From: Sphingobium estronivorans
Lineage (GTDB): Bacteria; Pseudomonadota; Alphaproteobacteria; Sphingomonadales; Sphingomonadaceae
Assembly (NCBI RefSeq): GCF_008692605.1
Contig: NZ_LFCT01000024.1
Location: forward strand, 1 to 64,000
Direction: 5' to 3'
DNA length: 64,000 nt
The notes beneath the pieces were generated by a model. The model did not search any database and was not told the origin of the DNA. It saw only the letters and a program-made list of their open reading frames with translations. A program made the translations under genes and the position numbers. Positions 38,001-46,772 of the stretch are shown here, in pieces; the stretch's first letter is position 1, and each line of letters starts with the position of its first letter.

Positions 38001-38272
38001 ACCCAACGCGCCGTCAGATCGGGATGGGTCGGGTCGCCGAGTACGATATTCTCGATCCGCTGGGTGCGAAGGCCGATGTCCTTCAGGTCATAGCTGCCCT
38101 CAACGCCACGCCGGTTAAGTTCACGGCTGATGAAATTTTCGGCGATGGGTGCGCGCTGAGTCCAGAGCGCGGCCAATATCAGCACGAGCCCCCCCGTGCC
38201 GACGCCAAGCCAGCGCAGCCAGCCCCGGCGAATTTCCTTTTCGCCGTCTTCCTCTTCCATGCCTATGGCCAA
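35039..38272 (-). CDS. ydbH: YdbH, AsmA-like intermembrane lipid transport protein
   Basis: 1,077 residues. N-terminal cytoplasmic stretch and one membrane helix (LGVGTGGLVLILAALW), then a very long beta-rich periplasmic body with Gly/Ala-rich repeats, ending in the conserved DctA-YdbH region (ISATGTFDGIMPLIFNAQGG, then ALKNLQYKCLTILMDGALDG). AsmA-like proteins of this length form a hydrophobic groove bridging both membranes. First gene of the ydbH-ynbE-ydbL operon, divergent from radC. The start may be ATG 38260. Confidence 0.92.
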   Translation of the reverse strand: MAIGMEEEDGEKEIRRGWLRWLGVGTGGLVLILAALWTQRAPIAENFISRELNRRGVEGSYDLKDIGLRTQRIENIVLGDPTHPDLTARWVEVDIAFTGLTPQVAAVRAGGVRARGSLRGGVLSLGEIDKFRDTSSTAPFSLPDILLGLSDAHLRLDTDAGIVGMQIDGNGNLHSGFRGKLAAAMPNAGLGGCGLAGLVASLDVAIRDGQPHLSGPVRGDALACRDAATAMARPAANVDIRLGKALDRWSGHVDLTGDALKSNGMVLAQPAGRIDFDGTGASTAGRARIGAAALSAAGALAGQTEIQGAWQIGKGEARMQARLSARQLRLAGRDPLAGLRESASGTPVEPLAVRLADAVRHAGEDNILQTDLAFAQQGRGGSLVLTDTRFSARSGAKVAIPGDGRVTLGWPGKGRQAFDWALDGAVTTDGGGLPKAALRLARRAGGGFGGQLFVEPYAAGQAKLSLEPVRFVAGPKGDTRFSTEVRLDGPLPGGRLRGLAAPVEGQLDADGTIAVNRRCVPVSLIEARYGGFSIGRTRQTLCPIGGGALFAAGPKGVRGGAEIRKLALIGKSGDSPMRLSADSARVALGREGFALSQVDLGIGPQDAPVRLTAAALDGKAVGKGLAGRLTGAGGRIGTVPLIVENGAGDWSFAGGALKLAAALTVRDAQTPGRFEPLQVPDFALTLKNGRIAATGSLRAPRNDGLVARAVIAHDLGNGRGNADLAVPGLVFGPKLQPEDVTRLALGVVANVQATVSGAGHIRWDGNHVTSDGLFRTDNANLAAAFGPVEGLSGELRFTDLLGLVSAPGQEARIRSVNPGVEVRDGVVRYRLEAGQKVHIEGGGWPFSGGQLALLPTTMDFSANVDRYLTFRVIGLDAGAFIQAMDLKNISATGTFDGIMPLIFNAQGGRVAGGVLTARQQGMPPLLMPEGVLPTIPCDPTRQSGTLSYVGPVSNEQLGAMGRLAFDALKNLQYKCLTILMDGALDGEMVTNVVFNGVNRGQIGGAPAGLARNFTGLPFIFNVRIAAPFRGLLGTAQSFIDPSSLIQNSIGDQMQEKIREKVAVQPAESDTVRNGEQK

Positions 38273-38401
38273 CCCCGGGCTTTGAAAACGCTCAATTTAC
38301 GTCCGTAACGCCTTAACAACGTCTGACTGCCTCTAAATATCCTTGCCCGGAAATTCCGCAACTTATAGCCTCGCCATAGTGCAGAGGGGGCGGGTAAGAC
38401 A

Positions 38402-39004
38402 TTGCCGGAAAAGGATTTGAAGGCCGCGCATGACGGCGTGGGGCATCGTGCCCGACTGCGGCAGAAGCTCGCGGAGAGCGGCGGCGCGGCGCTGCACGAC
38501 CATGAACTGATCGAATATCTGTTGGCTCTGGCGATCCCACGCCGCGACACCAAGCCGCTGGCCAAGGCGCTGCTGCGCGAATTCGGCGGGATCGGGGGTC
38601 TGATGGCGGCGGATTGGCAAGCCATTGCCCGCGTGCCCGGCATGGGCGACACCAGCATCGCCGCAATCAAGATCGTTCAGGCAACCGCGCTGCGCATGCT
38701 GCGTAATGAGGTCGCCGAAAAGCCGGTGCTCGCAAGCTGGCAGGCGCTGCTCGACTATCTGCGCGCCGACATGGCGTTCCTGCCGGTGGAACGGGTGAGG
38801 GTTTTGCATCTCAACAGCCGCAACATGCTGATTCGCGATGAACATATGGGCGACGGCTCGGTCGATCAGGCAGCGATCTATACGCGGGAGGTCATCCGCA
38901 GGGCCATTGATCTCGGTTCAGCCGCGCTGATCCTCGTGCACAACCACCCTACTTGGGTTCTTTCACCCCCGCTCATTCCCGTAAACTCCCGCACATTTCC
39001 TTAG
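38402..39004 (+). pseudogene. radC: radC, truncated by element integration
   Basis: Begins at TTG 38402 (MPEKDLKAAHDGVGHRARLR). RadC N-terminal HhH part (AALHDHELIEYLLALAIPRR) and JAMM-like domain up to the metal-binding His pair in AALILVHNHP. There normal RadC continues with SGD and a further Asp ligand; here the frame turns into unrelated TWVLSPPLIPVNSR and stops at 39004. About 40-50 C-terminal residues are lost, including the third metal ligand, so the protein is probably inactive. The break coincides with the left end of the mobile element, whose integrase gene starts 117 bases on. Confidence 0.93.
38944..38952. other. Left junction (attL) of the integrated element in radC
   Basis: The radC reading frame matches the family up to CACAACCACCC (38939-38949) and no further. 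The crossover is therefore within or next to CCACCC. The core repeat cannot be defined without the right junction, which is beyond the window. Confidence 0.6.
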
Positions 39005-39120
39005 TTTTTTCTGACTCTTGACCGAACGCCGTTTGGGACTAATTTGAGGGGTGCGGACGGTGAACCGTCCCCAGTTTGCGTCCCCTATTTGGTGGACAGT
39101 CCCCAGTGCAGGAGGCGGGC

Positions 39121-40362
39121 GTGGCGGCTTTGACAAATGGTGAGATTCGGCAAGCCATCCGGGCTGTCGCGACAACGCGGAAGGAGAAAACCCTTCCCGA
39201 TGGCGAAGGCCATGGCACAGGGCGCCTGACGTTGATCCTGAAACCCATGCCGTCGCGGGTCACGGCGACGTGGTATGCGGTCCAGTGGCGCGACAAGAAG
39301 CGCATTAAGTCCAAGCTGGGCGTCTATCCTTCCCTGTCGTTGGCCGCTGCCCGCAAGTTGTTCGAGCGCGACTATGCGGTGCCGATCCAGCGGGGCAGCA
39401 GCATCAAGGTCGCGGGCGATAGCCGGCCGGGGACAGTAGCCGACCTGTTCGAGGCTTATACGGACGCGCTCAAGGACGCCGGCAAGCCGTCGTGGAAGGA
39501 AGCCAAGAAAGGTCTCAACAAGATCGCTGACACGCTCGGCCGGAACCGACTGGCGCGTGATATTCTCCCTGAGGACGTGTTGGAGGTCATCCGGCCGATT
39601 TATGAGCGTGGGACGCGCTCGATGGCGGACCATGTTCGCAGCTACATCCGGTCGGCATATTCGTGGGGCCTGAAATCGGAGAACGACTATCGAAACACGT
39701 CACCGCGACGTTTCCGGCTGGCCTACAACCCCGCAGCCGACATTCCGACCGAGCCCAAGGTGGTCGGCACGCGCTGGCTGACGGGGGACGAATATGTGCG
39801 GCTGTATAGGTGGCTGGAGTGCCCCGATACGCCGGTGCATCCGCCCTATACGCGAGCGGTCCGGCTTCTGATGCTGACGGGTCAGCGCGTCGAGGAAATC
39901 GCGCGGCTTCACGTCGATCAGTATGACCGGAAGGAACGCATCATCGACTGGTCCAAGACCAAGAACAGGAAGCCCCACGCGATCCCGCTTCCCTCCTTGG
40001 CAGCGGAACTACTCGAAGGCATCAACACGAACGAATATGGCTGGTTCTTCCCTTCAGCCAAAGATCCGAGCAAGCCTGTCGCCCACGGCACGCTCTATGC
40101 CTTCATGTGGCGGCAGCGGGAGCGCGGCGTCATCCCGTTTGTCACCAACCGCGACCTGCGCCGGACATGGAAAACGCTGGCGGGCCAAGCGGGCATCTCT
40201 AAGGAAATCCGCGACCGCCTCCAGAACCACACGCTCCAAGATGTCAGCTCGAAAAGCTATGATCGGTGGAGCTACATGCCGGAGAAGCGGGCCGCTATGA
40301 AGAAGTGGGACGGCTTCGTGCGGTCGCTGCTGGCGCGGAAGCGTCTGCGTCTGGCCGCATAG
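39121..40362 (+). CDS. int: Tyrosine recombinase/integrase
   Basis: 413 residues from GTG 39121, set by AGGAGG six bases ahead. N-terminal arm-binding DUF4102-like domain (WYAVQWRDKKRIKSKLGVYP, then LSLAAARKLFERDY), a core-binding region (residues ~115-215), then the catalytic domain with Arg in MLTGQRVEEIARLH, Lys in SKTKNRKPHAIPL, RDLRRTWKTLAGQAG in place of the usual HxLRRT (the first His is Arg), QNHTL and the nucleophile in SKSYDRWSY. P4/ICE-type integrase responsible for insertion into radC. Lies 117 bases inside the junction and points into the element. Confidence 0.93.
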   Translation: MAALTNGEIRQAIRAVATTRKEKTLPDGEGHGTGRLTLILKPMPSRVTATWYAVQWRDKKRIKSKLGVYPSLSLAAARKLFERDYAVPIQRGSSIKVAGDSRPGTVADLFEAYTDALKDAGKPSWKEAKKGLNKIADTLGRNRLARDILPEDVLEVIRPIYERGTRSMADHVRSYIRSAYSWGLKSENDYRNTSPRRFRLAYNPAADIPTEPKVVGTRWLTGDEYVRLYRWLECPDTPVHPPYTRAVRLLMLTGQRVEEIARLHVDQYDRKERIIDWSKTKNRKPHAIPLPSLAAELLEGINTNEYGWFFPSAKDPSKPVAHGTLYAFMWRQRERGVIPFVTNRDLRRTWKTLAGQAGISKEIRDRLQNHTLQDVSSKSYDRWSYMPEKRAAMKKWDGFVRSLLARKRLRLAA

Positions 40363-40465
40363 TCGGCGACCAAACGACAATGAGACTCCTCGTCCAGCCG
40401 CGACACGACTAGTTCCTTAGGTGTCCGGCGGACGATCCACCAACTCGCCGATGGCTTCGGCTCCT

Positions 40466-40999
40466 TCAGTCCGTTTCACGAGATCGTCTCTGGCTGAAAA
40501 TGGCAGTGCCGAAGCGCTTGGACATCTTGACCGCGACCAGGGCAGCATAGCGCCGTTGCCGCCACGCGGTCGGACTGTGGTAGACGCCGATCGCTTTCCA
40601 ATAGTCGCCAGTCGTTGTGAGTGCGGACAGGAATATCCAGCGAGCCGCATCGACATTGAAACAGGCGTCATTCACAAGCCAGTAGCGGACGATGTTCGGT
40701 GGCCTCTGCACCTTGTCCGCTATGCGCGTGACCCACCAACTGTTAATTTGAAGGGGACCCAAGTCGTGGCTGCCGTCGCTATTCGGCACCTCGGCACCGA
40801 CCCAGCCACCCTCTTTATCACGCAACCCCCACAGCGTTTTTTCTAGCCAAGTGCGACCGCCCGAGACCTGCCGGATACATGATGCGATGCGGGTCTCATG
40901 CGAGGCGGAAGATGCTGCGTGAGCGCCCGCGAACTCTGGCGGCGCTATCAGTAGGACAATCGCAAGCAAGCGCCGGATGAATCTCGAATCAATGATCAT
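40466..40999 (-). CDS. VirB1-like lytic transglycosylase
   Basis: 177 residues from ATG 40999, which overlaps the relaxase stop by 11 bases. Signal peptide (LLAIVLLIAPPEFAGAHA), then a lysozyme-like SLT fold with the catalytic Glu in LRDKEGGWVG and downstream DLGPLQINSWWV, the usual SLT GxxQI block. Opens peptidoglycan for the transfer apparatus. It ends the operon mob-coupling protein-relaxase-transglycosylase. Confidence 0.85.
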   Translation of the reverse strand: MIIDSRFIRRLLAIVLLIAPPEFAGAHAASSASHETRIASCIRQVSGGRTWLEKTLWGLRDKEGGWVGAEVPNSDGSHDLGPLQINSWWVTRIADKVQRPPNIVRYWLVNDACFNVDAARWIFLSALTTTGDYWKAIGVYHSPTAWRQRRYAALVAVKMSKRFGTAIFSQRRSRETD

Positions 41000-43964
41000 G
41001 GCCGGCCCCGTGTTCCTGGGAGGGGGCGTGAGCGGGTTCAGCCGTAGGCTGAGGAGTGGACCCAGCGGAACGTCCACCTTCCCGGTCATCGCCTCGATCC
41101 GCACTTCGGTCGAGCAGAGAAACTATCCAACGATCCAGAAAGGATGCTGCGGACTGCGCTCGGTCTGCGATGCGTTCGGCGAACCCCTCCGGCCGAGATA
41201 TCTCAATCGGTTCACCTTGTGCTGCAAAGCGATCCTTGAGGGTTTCGCGATTGGCGCGCTGCTCGTTGCGAAGCCGGTCCCAGCGCTCACCGTGGCGGGC
41301 AGTTCGGCCCCTGACGCTGTCCCGCTCGATCCGTCCCAGACCTTGTAGCGAAGAGGTCTTCTCTCCCGAACGCTGTTTCAGCTTATCGACCAGGCGCTCC
41401 CGATCCTCGGTCCAGAGCTTCGCCCCGAATTTCGCGCGAGTGATGGCGGTGTAATAGTTCTGGCCGGTGACCAACGGCGAGTTCACCGGGGCAAGGACAT
41501 AGACCCGATCGTAGGTCTTGGACTGCGCAGAATAGACGGTTTCGCCATAGCCATGGTCCCAGTTCTTGTGCCGAGAGAGATCGATCTCCTGAAGCCGCTC
41601 GTCGCGATCCCAGCGAATGGTCGCGAGCGAACCGTCGAGGCGCTCCACGGTCCCACGCTCAGCGTTTTTGAGGTCCAGGTCTTTGTTGACGAGACGCCAC
41701 TGAATACGGTCGCCCGCGGCAAGATCCCGTTGCTCTTCGCGAAACACATTGATCTGGGATGCCCGTCCCAAGCGCGGGTCCCACTGGATCGTTCTGCCAT
41801 GCTCATCCACCAGATTGACGGTCTGCCGCCCGCGACTGTCCCGCCCGATCCCGATCACCTTGTATTCGGCGTCCCGGGCGATCCCGAGGCCCACGTTGTC
41901 GCGCGAGAACACCACGACCTGACCACGGGAGTAGAAACGCGCGAAATGCTTCTCCTGATCGGTCATTCCCGACGGGAAGAGTATCGAGAGCCGGGCCTCC
42001 TCCGCCGCAAGCGCGCCCTCGGTCTTGAGAGCCTCACGGACCTTGGTGTTGACGATCAAGCGGGTCGCGTTTTCCAGAACGAGCATGTTGGTCTTGGCAC
42101 GTTGCTCCGGGCTCAACCTCGTCCAATCCGCAACCATTGCGACCGCAAGTTTTTCGCTGCTCTCTCCGCTAGTGACAGCTTCAAGCGCCTTGAGGGAACC
42201 ATCATAGTTCTGAAGCCGTGCCAGCCGGACGGCCTGCGTGATCCCGTCGTCCTGCTGGCGAATCGGATCCTTCAGCTCGGCCTTGGGCATCCCCAGGCGC
42301 ATCATCAGCCAGAACGGCTTTCCCTGCTCGATTGCCCCCGTCTGCCGGGTGTCGCCGAGCAGGATGAGGCGGGCGCCGGTCATCCGGCTAATCTCGAGGA
42401 GCCGGATGGCTTGGCGGTTGCCGAGCTGGCCTGCCTCGTCAACCACAAGGACATGATTCTCATCGAGCCTGGCACCTCCGGTGGCGAGCAAGCTGGCCAC
42501 GGTGCGGGACTCGATTTTCGCCTTCTGGCCTAGTTCACCGGCGGCCGACGAGGTTGGCGCCAGCGCAATCAGGGTGGCGGTCTCCCCCACCGCTTCATGC
42601 AACGCCCCGATGATGGTCGATTTGCCGGAGCCGGCAACGCCATGCACCGCGACAACCCGGTGGTCTGTTGTCCCGATGTGGAGAAGGGCCGTTCTCTGCT
42701 CGGGCTTGAGATTGTGGGCAATACCGGCGTCGCGGAGGGCTTCGACTGAAACCAGTGGCCGCGCGTCATTGAGGGCCAGCGCCAGATGATCCGACAAGGC
42801 CATTTCCAGGCGGGCCGTTTTCCGCGTCGTCCGGCCGCGCGTATGGATTTCGTCGCCAGTACGATGTCGTGTTTCCAGAAGCTTCGCACGCGCCTCGTGG
42901 TCCTCGATAACGGGGCGTATGTCAGAGAGGCGAACCTCACCCACATGCGAGGCTAAAGCCGTCTGCAACAACCGTCCGAGGTTATTGACCGCTTCCTTGC
43001 CTTCCGACTGGCGCAGGCCAAACAGCATCGCCCGCGCGGCGACCTCGGGCTCGACCTCGATCCTTCGCTCGCCGGACTTTTCGGCGCTTTCGCGCGTCTC
43101 CTTTACCGCCTCGGCATGTTGGCCCAAACGCCCGTCCCACCGCTGATGCAGGTCCTCAAGAGTCATTTTCTGCTTCGGGCCGCGGGTGACGTAGAAGGCC
43201 TGCTGGCGCGCCGCCTGCCCCGTCAGACCATGTTCCTTCGCGTGAGCCTCGATCTGCTCGGCTCGCTGGGACATCTCGGCGATCAGGCCCTTCGGGACAC
43301 CCTTGATTTCAAAGAGGCCGCGCCGAGGATCGAACTCGACCTCATAGCCAAGCTCCTTGAGAAGGTGCGCCAGCTCATTCCGATAGACCTGTCCTGCGGC
43401 CATCTGTTCCGCGAACATGGCGCGCGTCTCCAGGCTGACCTTCTTTTCGCCGTCACGCTCATCGGTGATGTTCATGACCACGACATGGGTGTGAAGATGC
43501 GGGTCGAGCTCGCGTGAAGCATGCTCGGTGAAGCGGGCGTAGATGAGCCGCCCCGTCGTGTTCTCGACAACCTCTCGATCGACGCGATGCCGCATTGTGG
43601 CGTGTTCTTCGAGGTAGGAAAGCGCCACCCCGACTGCCTTCTCATGGGCCTGTATGATTCGATCATCACCTGCCACCAGCGCCATGATCGAGACCGATTT
43701 CGGAGCATTGACCGCGAAATCCCAACCAGGGTGGTGCTGGATATTCCCATCCTTGCGGCGGCGGCCCAGTTGTTGATCACCAACCTTGCCGGCGAGAAGC
43801 TCCTTGAAAACGCCGGGATCGACCTTCCCTTCAAGGCCGAGTTCAGCGGCCACCTTACCACCCCATTCAGAATGCTCGTCGGCGCCTTTGGTGTAATAGT
43901 CACCGACAGTATAATAGCGGGCGATGTTCGCGGGTTTTCCCTTGAGGCGGATGGGATTGATCAT
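40989..43964 (-). CDS. traA: MobF relaxase-helicase (TraA/TrwC/TraI type)
   Basis: 991 residues. Relaxase domain: catalytic tyrosines Y17-Y18 and Y23-Y24 in the first helix region and the metal-binding histidines H156, H158 and H160 (DPHLHTHVVVMN). Helicase domain: Walker A VHGVAGSGKST at 440-450, Walker B VVDEAGQ with D509/E510, and the TrwC/TraI C-terminal motifs (VYSAQSKTYDRVYVLAP, then NYYTAITRAK). It nicks oriT, stays on the 5' end and unwinds the strand for transfer. The start overlaps the coupling-protein stop by four bases. Somewhat shorter than F TraI; it has no second inactive helicase. Confidence 0.95.
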   Translation of the reverse strand: MINPIRLKGKPANIARYYTVGDYYTKGADEHSEWGGKVAAELGLEGKVDPGVFKELLAGKVGDQQLGRRRKDGNIQHHPGWDFAVNAPKSVSIMALVAGDDRIIQAHEKAVGVALSYLEEHATMRHRVDREVVENTTGRLIYARFTEHASRELDPHLHTHVVVMNITDERDGEKKVSLETRAMFAEQMAAGQVYRNELAHLLKELGYEVEFDPRRGLFEIKGVPKGLIAEMSQRAEQIEAHAKEHGLTGQAARQQAFYVTRGPKQKMTLEDLHQRWDGRLGQHAEAVKETRESAEKSGERRIEVEPEVAARAMLFGLRQSEGKEAVNNLGRLLQTALASHVGEVRLSDIRPVIEDHEARAKLLETRHRTGDEIHTRGRTTRKTARLEMALSDHLALALNDARPLVSVEALRDAGIAHNLKPEQRTALLHIGTTDHRVVAVHGVAGSGKSTIIGALHEAVGETATLIALAPTSSAAGELGQKAKIESRTVASLLATGGARLDENHVLVVDEAGQLGNRQAIRLLEISRMTGARLILLGDTRQTGAIEQGKPFWLMMRLGMPKAELKDPIRQQDDGITQAVRLARLQNYDGSLKALEAVTSGESSEKLAVAMVADWTRLSPEQRAKTNMLVLENATRLIVNTKVREALKTEGALAAEEARLSILFPSGMTDQEKHFARFYSRGQVVVFSRDNVGLGIARDAEYKVIGIGRDSRGRQTVNLVDEHGRTIQWDPRLGRASQINVFREEQRDLAAGDRIQWRLVNKDLDLKNAERGTVERLDGSLATIRWDRDERLQEIDLSRHKNWDHGYGETVYSAQSKTYDRVYVLAPVNSPLVTGQNYYTAITRAKFGAKLWTEDRERLVDKLKQRSGEKTSSLQGLGRIERDSVRGRTARHGERWDRLRNEQRANRETLKDRFAAQGEPIEISRPEGFAERIADRAQSAASFLDRWIVSLLDRSADRGDDREGGRSAGSTPQPTAEPAHAPSQEHGAGHDH

Positions 43965-46006
43965 GCCGGCCTCGCAGCGTTGCGGGCACCGTCATGCCGA
44001 CCATGCTGGCTGAGACGGAACCCAGCGGGCTTGCCGAATAGTTCGAGCGGCGGCGAAGCGGGATCCCGTTCATCGGTTCCATTCGGATGCGCCGGTGGCG
44101 TCGATCCTGCACTTGGGGCACTGCCCGATGGTTCCGTCTCTTCCGGCGGCGGACGAAGCGGCAGTTCGGCCTCTTGCACCTTTGGCTCGGGCCGGCGTCG
44201 TTTCGGTGCTCCTGGCTTTGGCTTGGCCGGTGAAGCCGACGCTACCGAAGGTGGGGACGCCGGTGGGACTGCGCCGCCTATTCGAACGGGCGGCGCTCCG
44301 CGCTCCTCGAACGCATCCGCGACGAAGGCAACCTTGTTGTAGCTGTCCTCGAAACGGACCACCGGCAGGCTGCGTCCGAAGCGCAGATAGCCAATGAGAT
44401 TTGGAAGGTTGGTGACCTCGGTGTGCATAACCAAAGGTCGCGTCACCTGCATGCGCGAAAGATTCACGCCATCTCGCATGTCGTTCACGCCGTAGGACAT
44501 GCCCTCATTGGCTTCGACCTGCTCAACCTGGCCGAGGTTCTCGCTGATATGCTTCGCGGTCGGGGTGTCGTTGGCTCGCAGTGCCACCCAGGTTGAGCAG
44601 TAACCTGTGATCGCGGCTGCATCCTGGATGCCGTAGGTCGCTTCCAATTGCGGGTAGCTCTGAAAGCCGAGAATGCCGCAGCCACCATATTTGCGGGCGC
44701 GGGCAAGGAAATCACCGAGCGAGGGCAGGCGCTGGAGCGTCGGCAACTCGTCGATCACACAATAGAGGCGCCGGTTGCGATCGGCGGTCATGCTCATGAT
44801 CGCGCTGATCGCGATGTCGAGCCATACCGTGATGAGGGGACGCAGCGACGGAAGCTGATCCGCCTTCACCGTGATAAAGAGCCAACTGTCGTCCCTCTCG
44901 TTGGCGACCCAATCGCGAATCGAAAAACCGTCGGCGGTATCGTCGAGATAGGAGAAGCTGCGCATGACGGAGGCGAGTTCCGCCTGGATGCCGGCGCTCG
45001 TGCGTTCTCCTTCCGTCGAGATGAACGCCGCCGCATCAGTGCCAGCGGCAAAGGCAGCGAGATCCTTCAATTTGGAACGCAGCAACGTGTCGAGCAGGAT
45101 CGACACAAGGGTACGTTCCTGGCGCGCGAGCTTCCGAAGGACGGCAACTAGCGTACCGCGCGCGGCTTTCGCCCAGAACGGATCCCCGGCTTTGTCCGGG
45201 ATCGTGGACTCGGCGATCTGATCGTAATGATAGTCGCGAGGAACATCGACCCAGGGCGACCAGCAATCCGCGCGGGCATCCAGAGGATTGAGCAGAACGT
45301 CGATCCCCGGCCGGTAGAATTTTTCCACGAAGGTGCCGGCGGTGTCATAGACGATAGCACGGCGCTTCCGCTTTCTGATGCCGTCCAGCATCTTGACGAT
45401 GATGTTGGTCTTGCCGGTTCCGGGCGCGCCGCAAATGAGGATATGTTCCGGTTCGAAGGCATCTGGCACATTGACGCCACCGACTTCGAAGCTGCCCTTA
45501 GCATAGCGCCAGAGGGCCCGGCGGACCTGACGCACAGTCCCGAACCGAGCCCCGCGTAGGAACTGGTTGGAGCCCAGCCCCCTCCCTGTTCGGGTGAAAT
45601 AGAACCAGGCCCATCCCAACATGGCGAGGGCGAAGAGACCGGCGAGCAGCGCCCCATGAAGAAGGTAGGTTTCGAAGGCGGCGAGCGTCTTGTGCGCGAC
45701 ACCGGAGCTGATGAGTCCTTTAGGGGTGGTCCAGTATTGCTTACCCGCCGGGGTCTTGAACAGGATCGGTGTTGCGTTGCCCGGCAGCGTGTCACCCATG
45801 AAATAGGCCTGCGTGACCTTCAGCATCACGAAGCGTTCGTACTCGGACGACTTTTCGAGCGCGTACCAGATGATGCCGCCGATCCAGATCACCAGTCCCG
45901 CGAGGAAGGTCTGGTAAAACACCTGCGTGGTCATGCGGACATTGTGGACGATGGCCTGGCCTCCCCGGGTCCAGGAGCCCAGCGTATCGTGGCGGAAGAT
46001 GCTCAT
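43961..46006 (-). CDS. traD: Type IV coupling protein (VirD4/TrwB/TraD)
   Basis: 681 residues. Two to three N-terminal membrane segments (FLAGLVIWIGGIIWYALE, LLAGLFALAMLGWAWFYF), Walker A ICGAPGTGKTN at 191-201, Walker B LYCVIDELPTL near residue 405 and the ARAKYGGCGILGFQSYPQLE block typical of the TraD_N/TrwB group. The last ~110 residues are Pro/Glu/Arg-rich and probably disordered. Hands the relaxase-DNA complex to a type IV secretion channel. Overlaps both neighbours by four bases. Confidence 0.95.
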   Translation of the reverse strand: MSIFRHDTLGSWTRGGQAIVHNVRMTTQVFYQTFLAGLVIWIGGIIWYALEKSSEYERFVMLKVTQAYFMGDTLPGNATPILFKTPAGKQYWTTPKGLISSGVAHKTLAAFETYLLHGALLAGLFALAMLGWAWFYFTRTGRGLGSNQFLRGARFGTVRQVRRALWRYAKGSFEVGGVNVPDAFEPEHILICGAPGTGKTNIIVKMLDGIRKRKRRAIVYDTAGTFVEKFYRPGIDVLLNPLDARADCWSPWVDVPRDYHYDQIAESTIPDKAGDPFWAKAARGTLVAVLRKLARQERTLVSILLDTLLRSKLKDLAAFAAGTDAAAFISTEGERTSAGIQAELASVMRSFSYLDDTADGFSIRDWVANERDDSWLFITVKADQLPSLRPLITVWLDIAISAIMSMTADRNRRLYCVIDELPTLQRLPSLGDFLARARKYGGCGILGFQSYPQLEATYGIQDAAAITGYCSTWVALRANDTPTAKHISENLGQVEQVEANEGMSYGVNDMRDGVNLSRMQVTRPLVMHTEVTNLPNLIGYLRFGRSLPVVRFEDSYNKVAFVADAFEERGAPPVRIGGAVPPASPPSVASASPAKPKPGAPKRRRPEPKVQEAELPLRPPPEETEPSGSAPSAGSTPPAHPNGTDERDPASPPLELFGKPAGFRLSQHGRHDGARNAARPA

Positions 46007-46305
46007 GGGCGATCCTGCTCGGGATCGAGCAGCCCCCTTTCGCGGAGAAGCCGACGGGCTTCGCCCAGTCCCTTCTGGAGGATATCCGGCGACCGTTCGC
46101 CGACCGATGTGGCAAGGATTGCGAAAGCCTGGATGACCGTCGCGTGGAGCTCGTCGAACCGGGCGTGATAGCCTGAAGGATCGGAGCCTTCGAAGCGTTC
46201 GAGGATGTCGCGACAGTAGGTCGCGGCGCCAAGACCTGCATTGCGCGCCTGGACAGAAAGGCGCGCATAGAGGTCATCATCTATGCGGATTGTGATGCGT
46301 GCCAA
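46003..46305 (-). CDS. Ribbon-helix-helix relaxosome accessory protein
   Basis: 100 residues. N-terminal strand-helix-helix ARITIRIDDDLYARLSVQA followed by GAATYCRDILERF, the pattern of CopG/MobC/TrwA-like proteins that bind oriT and often repress their own promoter. The rest is helical. First gene of the transfer operon, downstream of a good promoter at 46354-46382. Confidence 0.82.
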   Translation of the reverse strand: MARITIRIDDDLYARLSVQARNAGLGAATYCRDILERFEGSDPSGYHARFDELHATVIQAFAILATSVGERSPDILQKGLGEARRLLRERGLLDPEQDRP

Positions 46306-46772
46306 GCGGCGGACTCCTTGTCCGGCACGCCAGCAACGTGGTGAAGCAAGAGCTTTATAGCCGATTTACGGCGTGATCTCAACAATTTATCGAAACTGCC
46401 GGTGGCAGCCACGAAGTGCCAAGGCAGATCAACCGCTTAAGTGCGACACGGCCAGCGGCTGGCTGCCGCCGGCAGCCGATCAGTGCCAGATCGACAGCCA
46501 TCCTGTGCCTGCCAAAAATGGCGGAAATCCGGGCGATTCGTCCCCGCAGCACCCGTGCGTGGGGTGCATTACACCCGCCTTCGGCGTGCGTCCCTCGTCC
46601 GCAGCGCGCTCGTCCGCTGCGCCTGTCGATCCCGATCGGCGCGGGTCTCCCCGTCCGGGGGAGCCGCATTCGATCGGTTGCGCTGTGTCGTCCGGAAGGC
46701 GTTGCAAGCGGATGCTCCTTGGAAGATAGTCGGGGCTGGCGGGCAGACCTCCTTTTGAGAAGGAGTCCAAGA
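46306..46772. promoter_or_regulatory. Intergenic region, likely oriT and transfer promoters
   Basis: 467 bases between the divergent transfer operon and a small plus-strand gene. Near its left end is the promoter at 46354-46382. It holds several small inverted repeats, among them GGCTGCC/GGCAGCC around 46459-46475 and GGGTG/CACCC around 46560-46573. In MobF systems the transfer origin commonly sits beside the accessory gene, so oriT is expected here; no nic site can be named from sequence alone. Confidence 0.5.
46354..46382 (-). promoter_or_regulatory. Sigma-70-type promoter of the transfer operon
   Basis: On the minus strand TTGAGA (46382-46377), 17 bases, TATAAA (46359-46354), 49 bases upstream of the accessory-gene ATG at 46305. 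Near-consensus boxes and ideal spacing. The AT content is well above the local level. Confidence 0.75.

Noticed and set aside
39076-39120. Integrase start at ATG-like codon 39076
   Set aside because: GTG 39121 has AGGAGG at ideal distance and matches the start of the arm-binding domain.
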